Shown in pieces: positions 12,001-28,600 of a DNA stretch of 64,000 nucleotides (position 1 is its first letter; every line of letters starts with the position of its first letter). A program made the translations under genes and the position numbers. The notes under the pieces were generated by a model. It had not been told where the DNA came from. It was given only the letters and a program-made list of their open reading frames with translations, and ran no database searches. Source of the DNA: Pristionchus mayeri (taxonomy: Eukaryota; Nematoda; Chromadorea; Rhabditida; Neodiplogasteridae); contig BTRK01000004.1 of the NCBI GenBank assembly GCA_036245805.1, positions 26,514,541 through 26,578,540 of the forward strand, given 5' to 3'.

Positions 12001-13169
12001 AAAATTTTGATTTGGGAAGTTAAAAAATATTTGATATTCTCCGTTGCAACGCGTTGCCCGGGCATGCCCTGGTTCTGTCATTCCTAGCATGTTCACCTCG
12101 ATAGTTCATTTATTGATATCCATCTTAGATTGATATCGAAATTTGCTCTACAAATTCGATTTAATTTGTTTATTTTCTGCTTGATTCGCACCTTCTTGAA
12201 AAATACATATTATATACCATTTCAAAGCTTTCCTATTAGCGGTAGAGCAGCTGTGGGATAGTGGTAGATCATGCGAAGGGAAGGCATGTCTCGCATCGGG
12301 TAGATCACTGGAGTGTCTCGCCGGGTCACGAATCGATACCTTTCCCTCTCGAACTGCAATGGCAGTCTATTAGTACACGTTCTGTTCTTGCCTGGCTGCG
12401 CGCTTCCTCTTCCTTCTTCTTCACTCTTCACTCTTCACTCTTCACTTCATTTTCTCATTCTCATCGTCATAATCTTGCGGTTGTAGCCTCCCTTGCGCCA
12501 CCTCTTTCATCTTTGTTACGAGTTGATCCGTCATGTGCAATTTTTTTTCTGTTTCCTTGGAGCACGCTTATAATAGAAATTGTTGATACCGTCAGTTAAA
12601 TTTAATGTACTCGTCATCAATCTGGAATTGTCTGGAGGTCTCATGCTATGTTTGTATCACCAACTACAGTCTCGCAATGGTTATGCTATTGACAGTTTCT
12701 ATGCGAATTTCTAGTAGTTCTCTTTCTTAATATATATAAACTTATTGACACATTAAAATTAAAATTATTTAAGTGCAGAGACTAATGATAGGCCCAACTT
12801 CAACAAATTTGTAAAGCTCTTCATGTTATACCGTTGAGTGGGATATATTATTTGATACCCGACATATGGTGATTATCGTTGGTCCTTCTACTAGTGTCCT
12901 CTGAGTCGTCTGGTTGCTCCATCCCTCCATCCCTCTTCTCCTTCTTTGTCGACTCTCCCCTTCCCTCGTTCTCTCCCTCCCTTCTCTCGACTGCTTCTCT
13001 CCCCTCTCGAGTCTCTCCATTCTGCCTCATCTCTATTCTGTCGTCTCCTTCCCAACAACGGCGTCGCTTCTTCGTCTACTCTTCCGAAGATGTCCTTCTG
13101 AATCTTGTCTTCCCTCCAATCGAGTCTCATTCCCTCCTTCTACCTTCTCCCTCTTCGATAGTTGCTCAA
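9001..13169. other. Intergenic region without a recognised gene
   Basis: No open frame with a recognisable product on either strand. About 9400-9700 is purine-rich. There is a TG run at 10145-10160. AT-rich sequence fills about 10500-12200, and a pyrimidine-rich stretch at about 12900-13165 directly precedes the acyl-CoA synthetase start. A weak tRNA-like or SINE-like segment near 12250-12350 is not convincing. Promoter and 5' UTR of the next gene probably lie in the last few hundred bases. Confidence 0.5.
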
Positions 13170-16100
13170 ATGATGTCCAACGGGTGAGTCATCGTATGAT
13201 TGGACAAGCAGAGGGACGAGTTGCCATTGGGAAATACTTGCTCATTTTGCACACTTCTATTGGCGTTAGTTAGGTGTTCGAGGCAGGGATAATATCGATC
13301 GTCGCAAGCTGTGCTTTCACGTGCATTTCCTTTCTTTTGTTATATATTATATATGAATTTAGTCGTAACATATTTTTTTAAATTTTTCATTAGCAGGTAT
13401 TATTTAGGTTATTATTTAGGTATTATTTAGTTATTATACAGTTATTATTTAGGCGTCTGCCGTCATTATTCACTTTGAATGTTGAATTATCTTTTCTTCT
13501 ACATACGATTATGTAGTTACCAACAACATCAAGTTTTGGATCCTAGGTATTTCTATAATCGAATTTTCTAGATGAGAATTATGATTTCCAATGTATCATA
13601 TTGTGCTTATATCCTTGGTAGCATGTTTGAATGGCGAGAGCGTCGGGATTGACTTGTGTTTGTCATGTTGCCCTAATGCGGTTGAAGGGAAGAGCGAAAG
13701 GCCGTTCGTATTCACTCATTTCCTATGATGGTACAAACATTTTAGAGCATGTCATTTACAAGTACATTTGGGGAATGCTAAAAAGCGTAGGTAGATGAAA
13801 GTGGATGTCGCAGGTCAGTCTCTGATCTACTCGATCATCTTCTTCGAGGGGGAGCATCTGCATCCACTGGAGGATCACTACCTTCTCTCGTTTCACTCGG
13901 TCAGTTGCCATCATTCATATTCCTAATGGGTTAGCGATTTTTATTTTACTTTTTTACCTTTGACTTACTGTAAGACCGACATGGTTGAGTAATCTAATGA
14001 GCGATGAGCATGTACTGCCATCTAAGTTGAGCCTGTAAACGACCTTTGTCTAATCCCATTGTGTTCCTCTCGTTAGCTACAGTGTGTTCCCGTGATGCGC
14101 TGGTTCTCTCCTTTCAACCCCCCCTCCACACATTAAATGGCGTGATTGTTAAGTCTTTTCCAGGAGATCATTTGTTAGTCTTTGATGGGGGTTATTTCTT
14201 TATTTCAGTAGAGTTGTTTGGATGGGGAGTTGCAACTGCTTGGCCAATGGTTGTAATCCGGGAGTGGTCGTTGGTTGGAGGTAGTGGGCTGTTCTCCTTG
14301 CATCTCTTCCTCTGCTGATCTCTCGTCATTGTCTGGGTGTCTCTCCCCTCTCCCCTCTCCCCTCTCCCCTCTCCCCTCTCCCCTCTCCCCTCTCCTTCCT
14401 TCTCTTATCAGTTCAATCACTCGTCAGAGAGAGTACGTGAGTGGTCGTCTCCTCCCCTCACTGACCCTCAGTATACCACAGTGCCCATTCCCCCCTCCAT
14501 CACTCTCCACTTTGCCCGCCCTCTTCCTCATCACTTCATTTCCCACTGGCCGAGTTGATAATGCCTGGATATCTGAGCAAGTTGACCTCTTCTCCCGAAC
14601 ATCTCGCTTTGACGTGTACGTTGAGTGGGTAACGATAGGGAGGGAAGGGGGGGAGGGGGAGGGGGAGGAGGTGGACAGGATGGAGACAGATTGTTTGCAG
14701 GCGCAGCAGCAGCAGTGACGATGGGTCTCGGATACTACATGACGACGAAGCCAGAGGGGAAGATCGAACCTCTCGTCGATCCAGAGAACCAGACGGTGAA
14801 ACTGCCTGTGAGTGGATGAGAGAGGGAGAGAGGAAAGAGCACTAGAGGGAGGATTGATGCCAAAGGAGGGATTGGACACTGATAAGAAGGACATTGTCTA
14901 TGCGTGCTGTGAAATGCTTTACATGATGAGTGTTATTGACGTAGGATCGTAATGGGATGGGGAAGGAATGTTCTGTGATGCCCACTTGTTGCTTGATTCC
15001 CCCCTCGTGAGTTAATCGTCATAGAGGGAAGGAAGGGGGGGGGGGAAGAGATGGAATGGGGGAAGGGAAGTCTGTTGCAGGACGGTTCTCGTGTCTCTCG
15101 CTACATCAGCGACGGGGTGCTGCTGAGACACCTCTTCGACGATGCTACTACTCTGTACGAGGTGAGGAGGGAGGGGAGTTCCTTGTTATGCTGCATGGAG
15201 GGAGGAGAGGAGGGACAACTGCTCCCTTCCACTCTTGTTGTGAAGGCAGTCGCAACTGCAGATGACGACAATCCGATGTGTTGTAGATGATGAGGAGGGG
15301 AGGGGGGGGGGAGAGGAGTCGGGATGAGACTGCTCCTTCCGCACTCTCGCCGAATAGTTGTCTCACTACCATTCTTGCACTCATACAAAGAACTGTGCTA
15401 ATCATTTTTTTGCCGATATAAAGTGTGCACCTTTATAGTCCTCATTTTTTTATCCCACGCACACAGCTATTTTGTATGGAACATTCCGATTGTGATGTTC
15501 CAGCATTGAGGTAGAAGCCGGAGGATTGATACTTGTGAGAACTAGACACGATGAGAGAAGTTGATGGATGCGAGTGTGAGGATGGGAGGAGATACTTAGG
15601 GAGGGAGAAAGAGTTGGCATTAGTCTTTCTATCGGCTCATCCACTCATTTTACTCTGATGGTCCTTGGTCGTTGTACACATGTGACAAGTGACGGAAGTA
15701 GCTCTACTTTGAACCCTGAGATATGAGGGGATGGAGGAGTGGGGTGATTGATCTGTTTTTGATTGCTCTGAGAGGGGAAAGAACGTGGGTAGATAAAGAA
15801 GGTGAGAGATTGGAGAAGAGAGGGAGTTCATGGAACATGAAGATCACTGAGATGGAGAAAGAGAAGAGATTGGACAAAGTCCGATTTGGAAAGTAGCGTG
15901 ATAGAATGGGAATGAGGTGTGCGATTGATAAAAATGGAAGAAGGCCAATGTTGGGAGGGGGGGGGGATGTGTTCTAAAAGATTTGATCAGAGGATTCGTT
16001 TTAAATTGATTTTTATTGATTGTAGGGCGTCCGTCGTGGTGCTCGTCTCTCTAAGAATGGACCCATGCTGGGACAGAGAGTGAAGCAGAACAACGGAAGT

Positions 16101-18815
16101 GAACCATTCGTGTGGACTTCGTACGATGAGGTGAGCAGAGGAAGGGGGGGGAGGAGGGGGGGGGGGGCAGGGGACGAACAGCTTGCATTGCTGTCTACGG
16201 AGAAGAGGAATGCGACCACACAATAACTTGGCTAACTTTACTTTTCTAATCACGTGGGGAAGCATTGATAGACCAGTTTGAACGAGAATAGAAGCAAGTG
16301 TTCGACTGGCAGAAGAAGAAATAAGAGAATATATGAATGATTAGGAAGGGAATAGGAGTACATTAAATACAAGAAGCGGTGTGTCGGTTGCTTACGAATG
16401 GGTTAACTATTGGTGTAGGCATGTTGTAACGTGATCGAAGAGTGCACATTTGTAGTGGTGGAGGAGCAGGAGAGAGGGAAGGAAGATGGAATGATCTCTT
16501 GAGGTTCTCGCTCGATCGGACAACGTGGGAATCGCCCTGCGTGAATTGGGACTCCCAGCGGGAGAAGAAACATTCATTGGAGTGTACTCGAAGAATAGAA
16601 TCGAGGTAAGCATCAGATGGACCACCCTCCCCCCCCCCCCCCCCCCCCCCCACTCCTCCCCTCTCTCTTCATCTGTTGCAGTGGATCGTGACTGAACTGG
16701 CGACGTACTCGTACTCGAATGTGATCGTTCCCCTCTATGAGACTCTCGGCCCCGATGCATGTGCATTCATCATCAACCAATCGGGAATGAAAATCGTGGT
16801 GTGCGATGCTAACTCAAAGGCACTGGGTGAGTGGAAGAGAGGGAGAAGGGTGGAGGATGGAAGTGGCGTTGCAGGTCTGCTCTCTCAACGGGCGAATTGT
16901 CCCTCTCTCTCTGTCTTGGTTGTGATGGAGTCTCCCTCGGAGGAATTGAAGGCTGCTGCTGAGAAGGAAGGAGTCAGACTACTCACCTTCACTCAACTAG
17001 AGAACGTGGGGAAGAATGCTGAGGTATTGAAGTATCCTCCTTGAGTGGTTGATGTCTCTGCTATCAGACTCGTCCCGAGCACGTGAAGCCGACGCCCGAG
17101 TCACTGGCCACCATCTGTTACACATCGGGAACAACTGGAACACCCAAGGTATAATGGAGGAGAGAGGGGAGGGATGGAGGGATGGAGTGATTGAAGGGAG
17201 TCATGCTCACTCATGCCAATGTCATTGCGGATGCTACGACGCTGCTCTACTTCAAGAAGACTGCCATCGTGGATACGGTGAGAGAGGGAGGGGGAGGGGG
17301 GAGGGGGGGGGGGTGGAGTGGGAGAGATCCTTCTCAGGATGTGATGATCTCCTTCCTTCCTCTCGCTCACATGCTGGAGAGACTGATCGAATGCGTCTGC
17401 TTTATGGTTGGAGCGAGAGTGGGATTCTATCGAGGAGACATAAGACTTCTCCCCGATGACATCAAGGTGCTCCCCTCCTCTCTCCCTCCAATACTCATCT
17501 CATCTTCTCAGGAACTGCAACCCACTGTGGTCCCTGTGGTTCCGCGTGTCCTCAATAGACTGTACGATAAGGTGAGGGAAGGGAGTGTAGAGGGGGATTC
17601 AATCCCTTCTCTCAGGTGATGTCGGAGGTGAACAAGTCATTCGTGAAGAAGACTCTCTTCGAAGTTGCACTCGCATTCAAGGCCAGAGAAATGAAGAACT
17701 TCGTCGTGAGGAACAATTCCTTCTTCGACCAGATCGTATTCAAGAAGATCAGAGACGGTGAGTGTCCCCCCCTCCCCCCTCCCCCTGACTCTCTCCTTGC
17801 AGGGATGGGTGGTCGAGTGAAGTTGATGATCACTGGATCTGCTCCTCTGGCTGAGAACGTGCTGACCTTCGTGCGTGCAGCCATGGGATGCATCGTAGTG
17901 GAGGGATATGGACAGACGGAGTGTGTTGCTGCCTGCACTGTGTCCATGGAGGGAGACTCACTCCCTGGACACGTCGGAATGCCTTCTCCCTGCGTAGCCA
18001 TAAAACTGGTCGATGTGCCCGAATTGGGATACTTCGCCAAGGATGAGGCTGGAGAGGTATGAGAGAGAGGAGAAGGAGGGAGTGAATGAGTCGATTGGAG
18101 GTATGCGTGCGTGGCCACACCATCTTCAAGGGATACTACAAGAATGAGGAACAGACTAGGGAGGTTCTGGATAATGAGGGATGGTTGCACACGGGAGATA
18201 TCGGGAGATGGACGGAACAGGGATGTCTCAAGATTGTAGACAGGAAGAAGCACATCTTCAAGTTAGCACAGGTGAGGGAGGAGGGGGAGAGGGGAGGGAG
18301 GGAGAAGGAGAGGTTGCAGGGAGAGTATGTGGCCCCCGAGAAGATCGAGAACATCTACTCTCGATGCAAGTACGTGGCGCAGTCCTTCGTCTACGGAGAG
18401 AGTCTCAAGAATTGCCTCATCGCTGTCATCGTCCCTGATGCAGAGGTGAGGAAGGAGGGGAGGGGGGGGACTGGTCCCTGATCTCTCTCTTAGGTGCTCA
18501 TTCCTGCGATGGAGAAGGCATTGGGAGTGAAGGGGACGATGGATGAGTTGTGTGCACGGGAAGATGTGAAGAAGGCGGTTCTCGATGATATCCTAGTGAC
18601 TGGAAAGAGTGCTGGACTATTCAGTTTCGAGCAGGTAGGGAATGAAGGGAGGGAGGGAGATGATGAGGGAGATACAGGTGAAGGACATCTTCCTGCAAGC
18701 TGAGCCATTCTCAGTCGAGAATGGACTACTCACTCCCACTCTCAAATCGAAGAGACCCCAACTGAAGACTTACTTCGGAAAGGAACTGGCTGTCATGTAC
18801 TCGAGATTGGATTGA
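13170..18815 (+). CDS. Long-chain fatty-acid CoA ligase (ACSL1/5/6 type)
   Basis: Activates long-chain fatty acids to acyl-CoA with ATP and CoA, at ER or outer mitochondrial membranes. The start ATG ATG at 13170 opens a 14-base exon that joins in phase to 13814-13899 and then 14701-14807, giving a hydrophobic anchor ([19 protein letters not shown]) like that of animal ACSL1. About 16 exons follow. The AMP-binding P-loop [11 protein letters not shown] is split by the intron after 17150. Other landmarks are [12 protein letters not shown] (about 17347-17382), the adenylate motif GYGQTE (about 17907), [11 protein letters not shown] (about 18180) and [20 protein letters not shown], also intron-split. 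The protein ends MYSRLD with TGA at 18813. Total length is roughly 700 residues, normal for the family. All core motifs are intact, so it is probably active. Several introns carry long G or C homopolymers. Confidence 0.93.
14338..14396. repeat. CTCTCCC microsatellite
   Basis: About eight tandem copies of ctctccc in an intron of the acyl-CoA synthetase gene. Confidence 0.9.
16629..16651. repeat. 23-base poly(C) tract
   Basis: Uninterrupted run of 23 C (G on the opposite strand) in an intron of the acyl-CoA synthetase gene, about 30 bp before the next exon. Confidence 0.95.
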
Positions 18816-19646
18816 TCTGTCTGGCCAGCCCCCTCCCCGTCCCTCCTTCCCTCCTATCTATCAATTCTCGAGTGTACCCTCGGGGTCTAGTCTCTTGGTA
18901 TCCCCTCTCAGTCTGTGAACACGAATAATGGAGCCTCTACGGGTCTCACTCGTCAACCACATCGATGTAGATTTGTATTGGACTCATCTATTATATTTGC
19001 AGTAGTTTTTCAATCCCCGCCTTCCTTTCCTTTCTCTCGAAAAATTGAATTGACGGGTGTGTATCTCTCTCTCACCAATCGCTAAAGTCAAAGTATCATT
19101 GTCCCTTATCCCCTCTTCTAATATACTCGATAACCCCTTCCTGCTGTAATTACTCCCACTCTGCCTTCCATCCAATTATTTGGTTTATTATTTTGAATCA
19201 GAAGTAGCGTGTAAATCCCCCGATTTTCCTTTTGATGAACTCTTCCTCAATCCCGTGAGTGTAATTTCACTTCCCACTTCCATTGATTACATGCATTGAA
19301 GTATCCTGTTCATTTATCGATTTGTAATCGGGATGATTCTCTCGCTTTACACTCTTTAATTCATCTTTTTACCGAGTGACAATGGCCTATTCATTTTATC
19401 ATCTCCCAACCCTACCATGCTCTCTTCTAAGAGTCTCCGATTTCTCTACATCTCGTTTGTTAATCGTCTCGAACAGCGTGTCAAAGAGTGTACAGTCATC
19501 TTACTATCTTAATGGTAATAAAATCTAATAAGATAAAGTTTTATTTATATATCCAATATTATGACTTTTCTATCGCATTCGAAATATTAGATGGAAATGG
19601 AGAATTTGGAACTGGATGCGCGATCATTGAGTAACGGTTGGATATA
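18816..19646. other. 3' flank of acyl-CoA synthetase
   Basis: No gene seen. Presumably 3' UTR and intergenic spacer, becoming AT-rich up to the left end of the mariner-like element. An AATAAA-containing stretch occurs near 19515, which is far from the stop codon. Confidence 0.5.
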
Positions 19647-20853
19647 TTAGGTTGGTCATAAAGTTTTGCGCGATTTCGGACCCCAAGTTTGAGTTCGTAT
19701 ATTTTCTTTTGCTCAAATCGCCACGTATTGTCCTGATGACGTTATTTAGGGACATGTTCGACCTTTAGAAAAATATAGTTGAAATATTCCAAGTATTTCT
19801 ACTAAGCGAGAAATCAAGATCTGCGTAACTTTGAATTTTTCTGAAAAAAGATTTTATTTAAAGTTGCTGTACTTCGCAGATAAATTTTTAGATGGAGACT
19901 CACAAAGTTTATTAAAAAGCACTAGGCGTACACTACCTAGTTTCAAAAAGAGAGACCTGCCGAATTCGAAATGGGCTTCGTAGAGGTCAATGAAACCCAG
20001 GCACTTAGAAAAATAAGATTTCTATCGAGCAAATTACCTGTTTCGAGGATTGACGCAGGTGACCTCTACCTATGGGCGCTGTAATCACTACTTACATGGT
20101 TCTCTATTATATCAATATTTAAGAGCCCAGTTTTCTCTCTCATCTAAAAACGTGATATTTGTAACTCAATTATTTTGCAAAGAAAACGTCAAAAAACTTG
20201 ACATGGAGGGTCTTCAAGCACGGCTCACCCTAGAAAAAGTAGCGACCTCCACAGTATTCCTAAATAGTGAGTGATAGGGCAAGGGTTGTTCGTTAATTTT
20301 AACAGGAAAGTACCGCCCTTCAAACCACACGTCTAGCACAAAAAAGCCTAAAGTGTGTATTTCGATGTTCTAAATTGGGCACCTAAAATCCGAAGAACCA
20401 TGTTCGTGAATGGAGAGCCCCATTATCCCCCAAAGGGAATTTTGACTTGTACTGGAAAGGTAGTTCACAATCATGAATAATTTAAATCTCAAGAACTGTC
20501 GGCATAGATATAGTACTCCAAAACTTACCTTGACAAGTGCCATTAAAACCCACAGATCGGATTACGCGCATATTTCTAATATGCCCTTTGTGGCTGGTCA
20601 GTCTCAACATCACCAGTACGATATATTCCCATCATACTTTACTACTGTGGTTTAGATTGGGTCCTATCTCCGTTCTAAATGAAAATCAAATCCTTTGAAA
20701 AGTCAGGTCGTTGATCATCCACATGAAGTTTGGTACATCGCCTTATTCTTTTCCTTGATCGGACAGATCTATGATAGTGTACTCTAAAGAGAGTATAAAA
20801 GCCTCTATCTACCACTAAAAGATCTACGTTGATTGGACAACAACGAACGATTG

Positions 20854-22715
<1,862 letters not shown>

Positions 22716-23077
22716 AATTGTAATGTTTACTAGTAAATGATTATTTTCTTGAGAATGTTTATTGTTTGCATAACAAAAGACTATCTTTTTCTGGAAGACG
22801 ATATCCGGGAAGATGTAAGGTGGAGTAGGAACGATTATGTTCGTGGGCATTCGATAATGAGAGGGCGTCATGATGAGAATGGAAGGGGTAGAGGATCATT
22901 TTTTTCAGGTTCGGTAACTACTGCTCATAACAGTTTCATAGTGCTCCATTGCAAAACAGTCCCCTTAGACGATTCCGCAATTTGAAACCCCTACTTGATT
23001 CTCATTGAGTCAGTTGCTATGTAAGCATTCCCTCACTCTCGGAATCTCAAATCAAATCCTGCTTAACACACACGCAA

Positions 23078-23404
23078 GTGACAAAATGGAGAGGAAGCTA
23101 TTTATCTTACGAAATAGTTAACATTGAACTCGCTTTTGGACGACATCAACGGTTTAGAGTACAAGCAAAGTTTGAGATCCAATTTAACGTGCAACCGAAA
23201 ACTACAAATAATTCAGGGACTAGAGGGAATGAAAGAAAGATCTGGGTGAAAAGCAATTTAATGCATGGTATAGGTGTTCTCCGCATCGAGATCGCAAACC
23301 TTACCGTGGAAGGATACTTTAATCTTGAAGTCCAAGTCGCGCAAGTGAAAACTCCTTTCAGTTCCTCGCCCTTCTTGACGATAAGAGCATCCTCAAAGAA
23401 ATGA
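23078..23404 (+). CDS. Unrecognised ORF in the loop of the PRMT fold-back
   Basis: A 108-codon frame in the single-copy spacer between the arms. It has varied, protein-like composition (for example RKIWVKSNLMHGIGVLRIEI). I cannot name a family. It could be a fragment of a second captured host gene, or chance. There is no visible promoter or splice context. Confidence 0.25.
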   Translation: MTKWRGSYLSYEIVNIELAFGRHQRFRVQAKFEIQFNVQPKTTNNSGTRGNERKIWVKSNLMHGIGVLRIEIANLTVEGYFNLEVQVAQVKTPFSSSPFLTIRASSKK

Positions 23405-23461
23405 GTAAATTAGTGGCATGGTGAGGAACTCAAGTAATCCGTAAAATATGCAAACAAACAT

Positions 23462-25158
<1,697 letters not shown>

Positions 25159-25213
25159 GATGCAAAAATGCACTTTAGTCAAAATCGCGCAAAACTTTAT
25201 GACCAACCTGATA

Positions 25214-25637
25214 GTATGGAATCGTTGTGACCAAGTGTATCCCTGGCAGCAATAGAACACCTTCGACTGTTTTAATATTAAAAGTAGGGCATAGGGGCTA
25301 CCCTTTCCCTTGTAACTTTGTTTTGTATTATGGTGCTCGAATAGATAAACCATTTGGATAAAATCGGAGAAAAGGGTTTTACCTTTCAAGTCGTCATTTT
25401 CAATCAATAAATACTACAGCAGAGTCACAGGGAAAAATCTTCGGTACGTCACGGTGAAATTCTAGTGATCTACAATATCGATCATTCGTTGAAGGAAGAA
25501 TACACGTATGAAGAGGAGGAAGAACAGATATTGAGGAGAACAGAAGTAGGATATGGAAGGGAATAGTATGTACACTCGTGAAGGGGAGAAACTACTAATT
25601 GTTCCTCGATCTCCGACTGAGATGAATGGCAGGAATG
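25214..25637. other. Spacer between mariner-ended element and RING gene stop
   Basis: No gene recognised. It contains the 3' flank of the minus-strand RING gene. Confidence 0.4.
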
Positions 25638-28600
25638 CTACTGGTCTTCCTCCTTCCTTCCCTTGACACATGCAGTGAAGACACTGAAGATGCCCCCTCC
25701 CCTCCTCTCCTCCCTCAGGGCAGACAACTTCTGTTGACGACGACATTCGATGAGGTTGTCGTCGATTATCTGCAGGGATTCTCTCCCTCTCTCCCTCCCT
25801 CCCCCCTCCTCCCCTCGTCTTACCTTGAGTCTCTCTCCATCTGCCCCACTACTCCTTGCTCTCGCTGCTTCGATCATGCACAGAGTGAGAGATGCCTGAA
25901 TATAATCAGTATTCGATCGATCGATCATCTACCGTACCTGGTCTGCGATATCGGCGTAGGTTCTGCAGACAAAGGAGAGATCATCGATGATATCTACACG
26001 AGCTGCGTCACGAGAGTCGTACATCTAGAGAGATGAGGTGAGGACTCTGGTCTGCTCTACCAAGTCGTTCACCATATGAAAACCCAAGTCGGTAGTGGGT
26101 TTGGTTCAGCACTTGGTAAATGACTTGGCCACCGACTTGGGAGCGCAGGCCACTTGGTTTGCACTTGGGAATCAGCACTTGGTTTCCAAATACAAATACA
26201 AATTTTTATTCCATCCATTCAGAATGCATAGGAGTTATTGAGGAGGATGGGGGAGGGGTCATGAGGGGGATGGGGGAGGGGTGAGGAGGGGGAAGAATAC
26301 CTTGGAGACCACTCTTAACAGCTCGCTGTAGGCCATCTGAACGTGTTTCCAAATGGCTCGTCTCGATTTGAGTGCGAGAGGAGTCGAACCGATTCGCTTC
26401 CTGAGAAGAGAAAGAGAGAGAGGAGGAGGAGGGAAGGAGACTCACTTGGATAATTCGCTCATCTCATGGAATAGGTGAACGAACGCATCAGCCAGTATGG
26501 GAATGGAAGTAGGAGGGAGAGAAGAGGAGAGAGTCTGAATGGAGGGGAGGATGAGGGAGAGAGAAGGAGAGAAGGAGAGAAGGAGAGAAGGGCGTACGTG
26601 AGTGAGTGAAGAGACTGCCTGGAGATAGTAGTGGAGTCGTTGGTCGATGGAATCTCTCGGAGAGATGGAAGAGAGAATGGAAGAGATTTGATCGAAAGGA
26701 AGAGAAGGAGGAAGGATGGTGAGGACTGCTGCTAGAGATTCCCTTGCTAGAGAATCACTCCCTCGAAGATGAAGACGAGATTGACGGAGATGAGAACCTG
26801 AAGGGGAGGAGGAGAGAGAGAGGAAGAAGGAGAGAAGGGAGGGAAGGAGGAGGAGAGAGAGAGGAAGAAGGAGAGAAGGGGGAAGGAGGAGGAGAGAAGG
26901 GAGGGAAGGAGGAGGAGAGAGAGAGGAAGAAGGAGAGAAGGGAGGGAAGGAAGAAGGAGAAAAGGGAGGGAAGGAAGAAGGAGAGAAGGGAGGGAAGGAA
27001 GAAGGAGAGAAGGGAGGGAAGGAAGAGAAGGATAGAAGGGAGGGAAGGAAGAAGGAGAGAAGGGAGGGAAGGAGGAATACCTGAGAGACTCTTCTTATCT
27101 CCTCTCGCCTTCATCCACGTGCTCTCGTTCTCCATTATCTTCACCAGTTTCGAGATTCGACCAACGTGTTGGCATCCACTTTTCCTAAGAAGAGCGAGTG
27201 AACGAGGGGGAGAATGGGGGGGAGAGGGAGTGAGGGGGAGGGTGGAGTACCTGATATTGTTGATAGTGGATGGAGCGAGTAATCGAGGGGATCGAAGCAT
27301 CTTCAGTCCCTCATTCAATTCAGAGAGGGTATTGTTCAGAGAGGCTACCAATCGAGAGAGGGGATTCTGAAGGGAGTTAGGGGCATGATCTTTGATCTCT
27401 CTTCTCACGTGTAGTTGGTTGTTCCTTCTGAGAGACTCAGCCATGGTCTCAGCCATCTCGAGTAGTCTCTCGTTCTCTTCCCTTGCTCTCATCTGCTCCG
27501 ATTCAATCTGAGGAAGCATTCAATCCATGATCTCCCTTCCTTCCTTCCTAACCTCCATTCGAGTAGTGAATCCGTGTCCATTGTGCACGTCCACACAGCA
27601 TTCGAGACACGAGAGGGACTGAATCAACTGAGTATCAAGAGAAGGAGGAGGCTTCCTACCAGATATGGCCCGTGAGCACACTTGAGACATCCTCTGCCTG
27701 TTCGTTGGATTGACTTCTCACTCAGTCGACGACCACAATCCACACAGCGAATCTCAGCCTCTTTTCGCCTGAGGAAACCATCGATAGATTCCCTCCTTCC
27801 CTCCTTCTCTCTCTTCCTGCCCACCTCTTCTTGCTGATCATCGTTGTATTCAATATGAAGCTCTTCTCCTTCTCCTCTCCATTCAGTCTGATTACAGTCA
27901 CATTCGATTCCCTCGCACGAGGAAGATTCTCCAGAATTTCTGAGAAGAGGAGGAGAGAAGAAGAGGAAGGGGGGAGAGGGGGGAAGGGGGGGGAGAGGGG
28001 GAGAGGGGAGGGGAGAGGGGGGAGGGGGGGAAAGGGGCAGGGGCGGGGGGGGGGGGGATTCACTCACTGCACAAGTCAAAGTTGGTGGGGGCGGATACAG
28101 CCGTGTCCGAAGGGAAGGAAGTGCGGCATGTGGGACAAGAGATCGAGTCGAGAAGGTAGTACTGTAACCCATCTAGATCAATCCTCGGACCTCCCAGTGA
28201 CACGTGCACTTGTTGCCCCTATTCAAAGTACGACTTCTGCCCCATTCATAAGCCGTAGTGGGGAGATTCAAACGATGGGCAGAGTTTCTCTCGTTGATCG
28301 GCATCTAAAGAGACCTCTCTTTTTGCCCGCCCTCTTCTTCCATTGAATCGAGAAGAAAGGAAGAGGGATACTGTAGGGAGGAAGGAGAGGAGGTCCTTTT
28401 CTGCCACTGATACATCTCTCTCATCATCTCATCTCGTGGAAGGGGGAAGGATAAAAAGTAGTCTCTATTTTTCCGGGTGATTGGTCGATGGAATGGTTGG
28501 GAAGAATGATTTGTCCTTTGAATCAAAGGGGGGAAAGGGAAGGAAACAAGCTGGAGATGGGAGAACGGCATGATGATAACACATTTATGATGGCTGGTTT

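Noticed and set aside
12250..12360. tRNA-derived SINE near 12.3 kb
   Set aside because: Only a loose A-box and a B-box-like gggtcacgaatcgatacc; spacing and flanks do not support it.
26744..27370. 208-codon Arg/Glu/Gly-rich plus-strand ORF
   Set aside because: It is the translation of a purine tandem repeat in an intron of the minus-strand RING gene.
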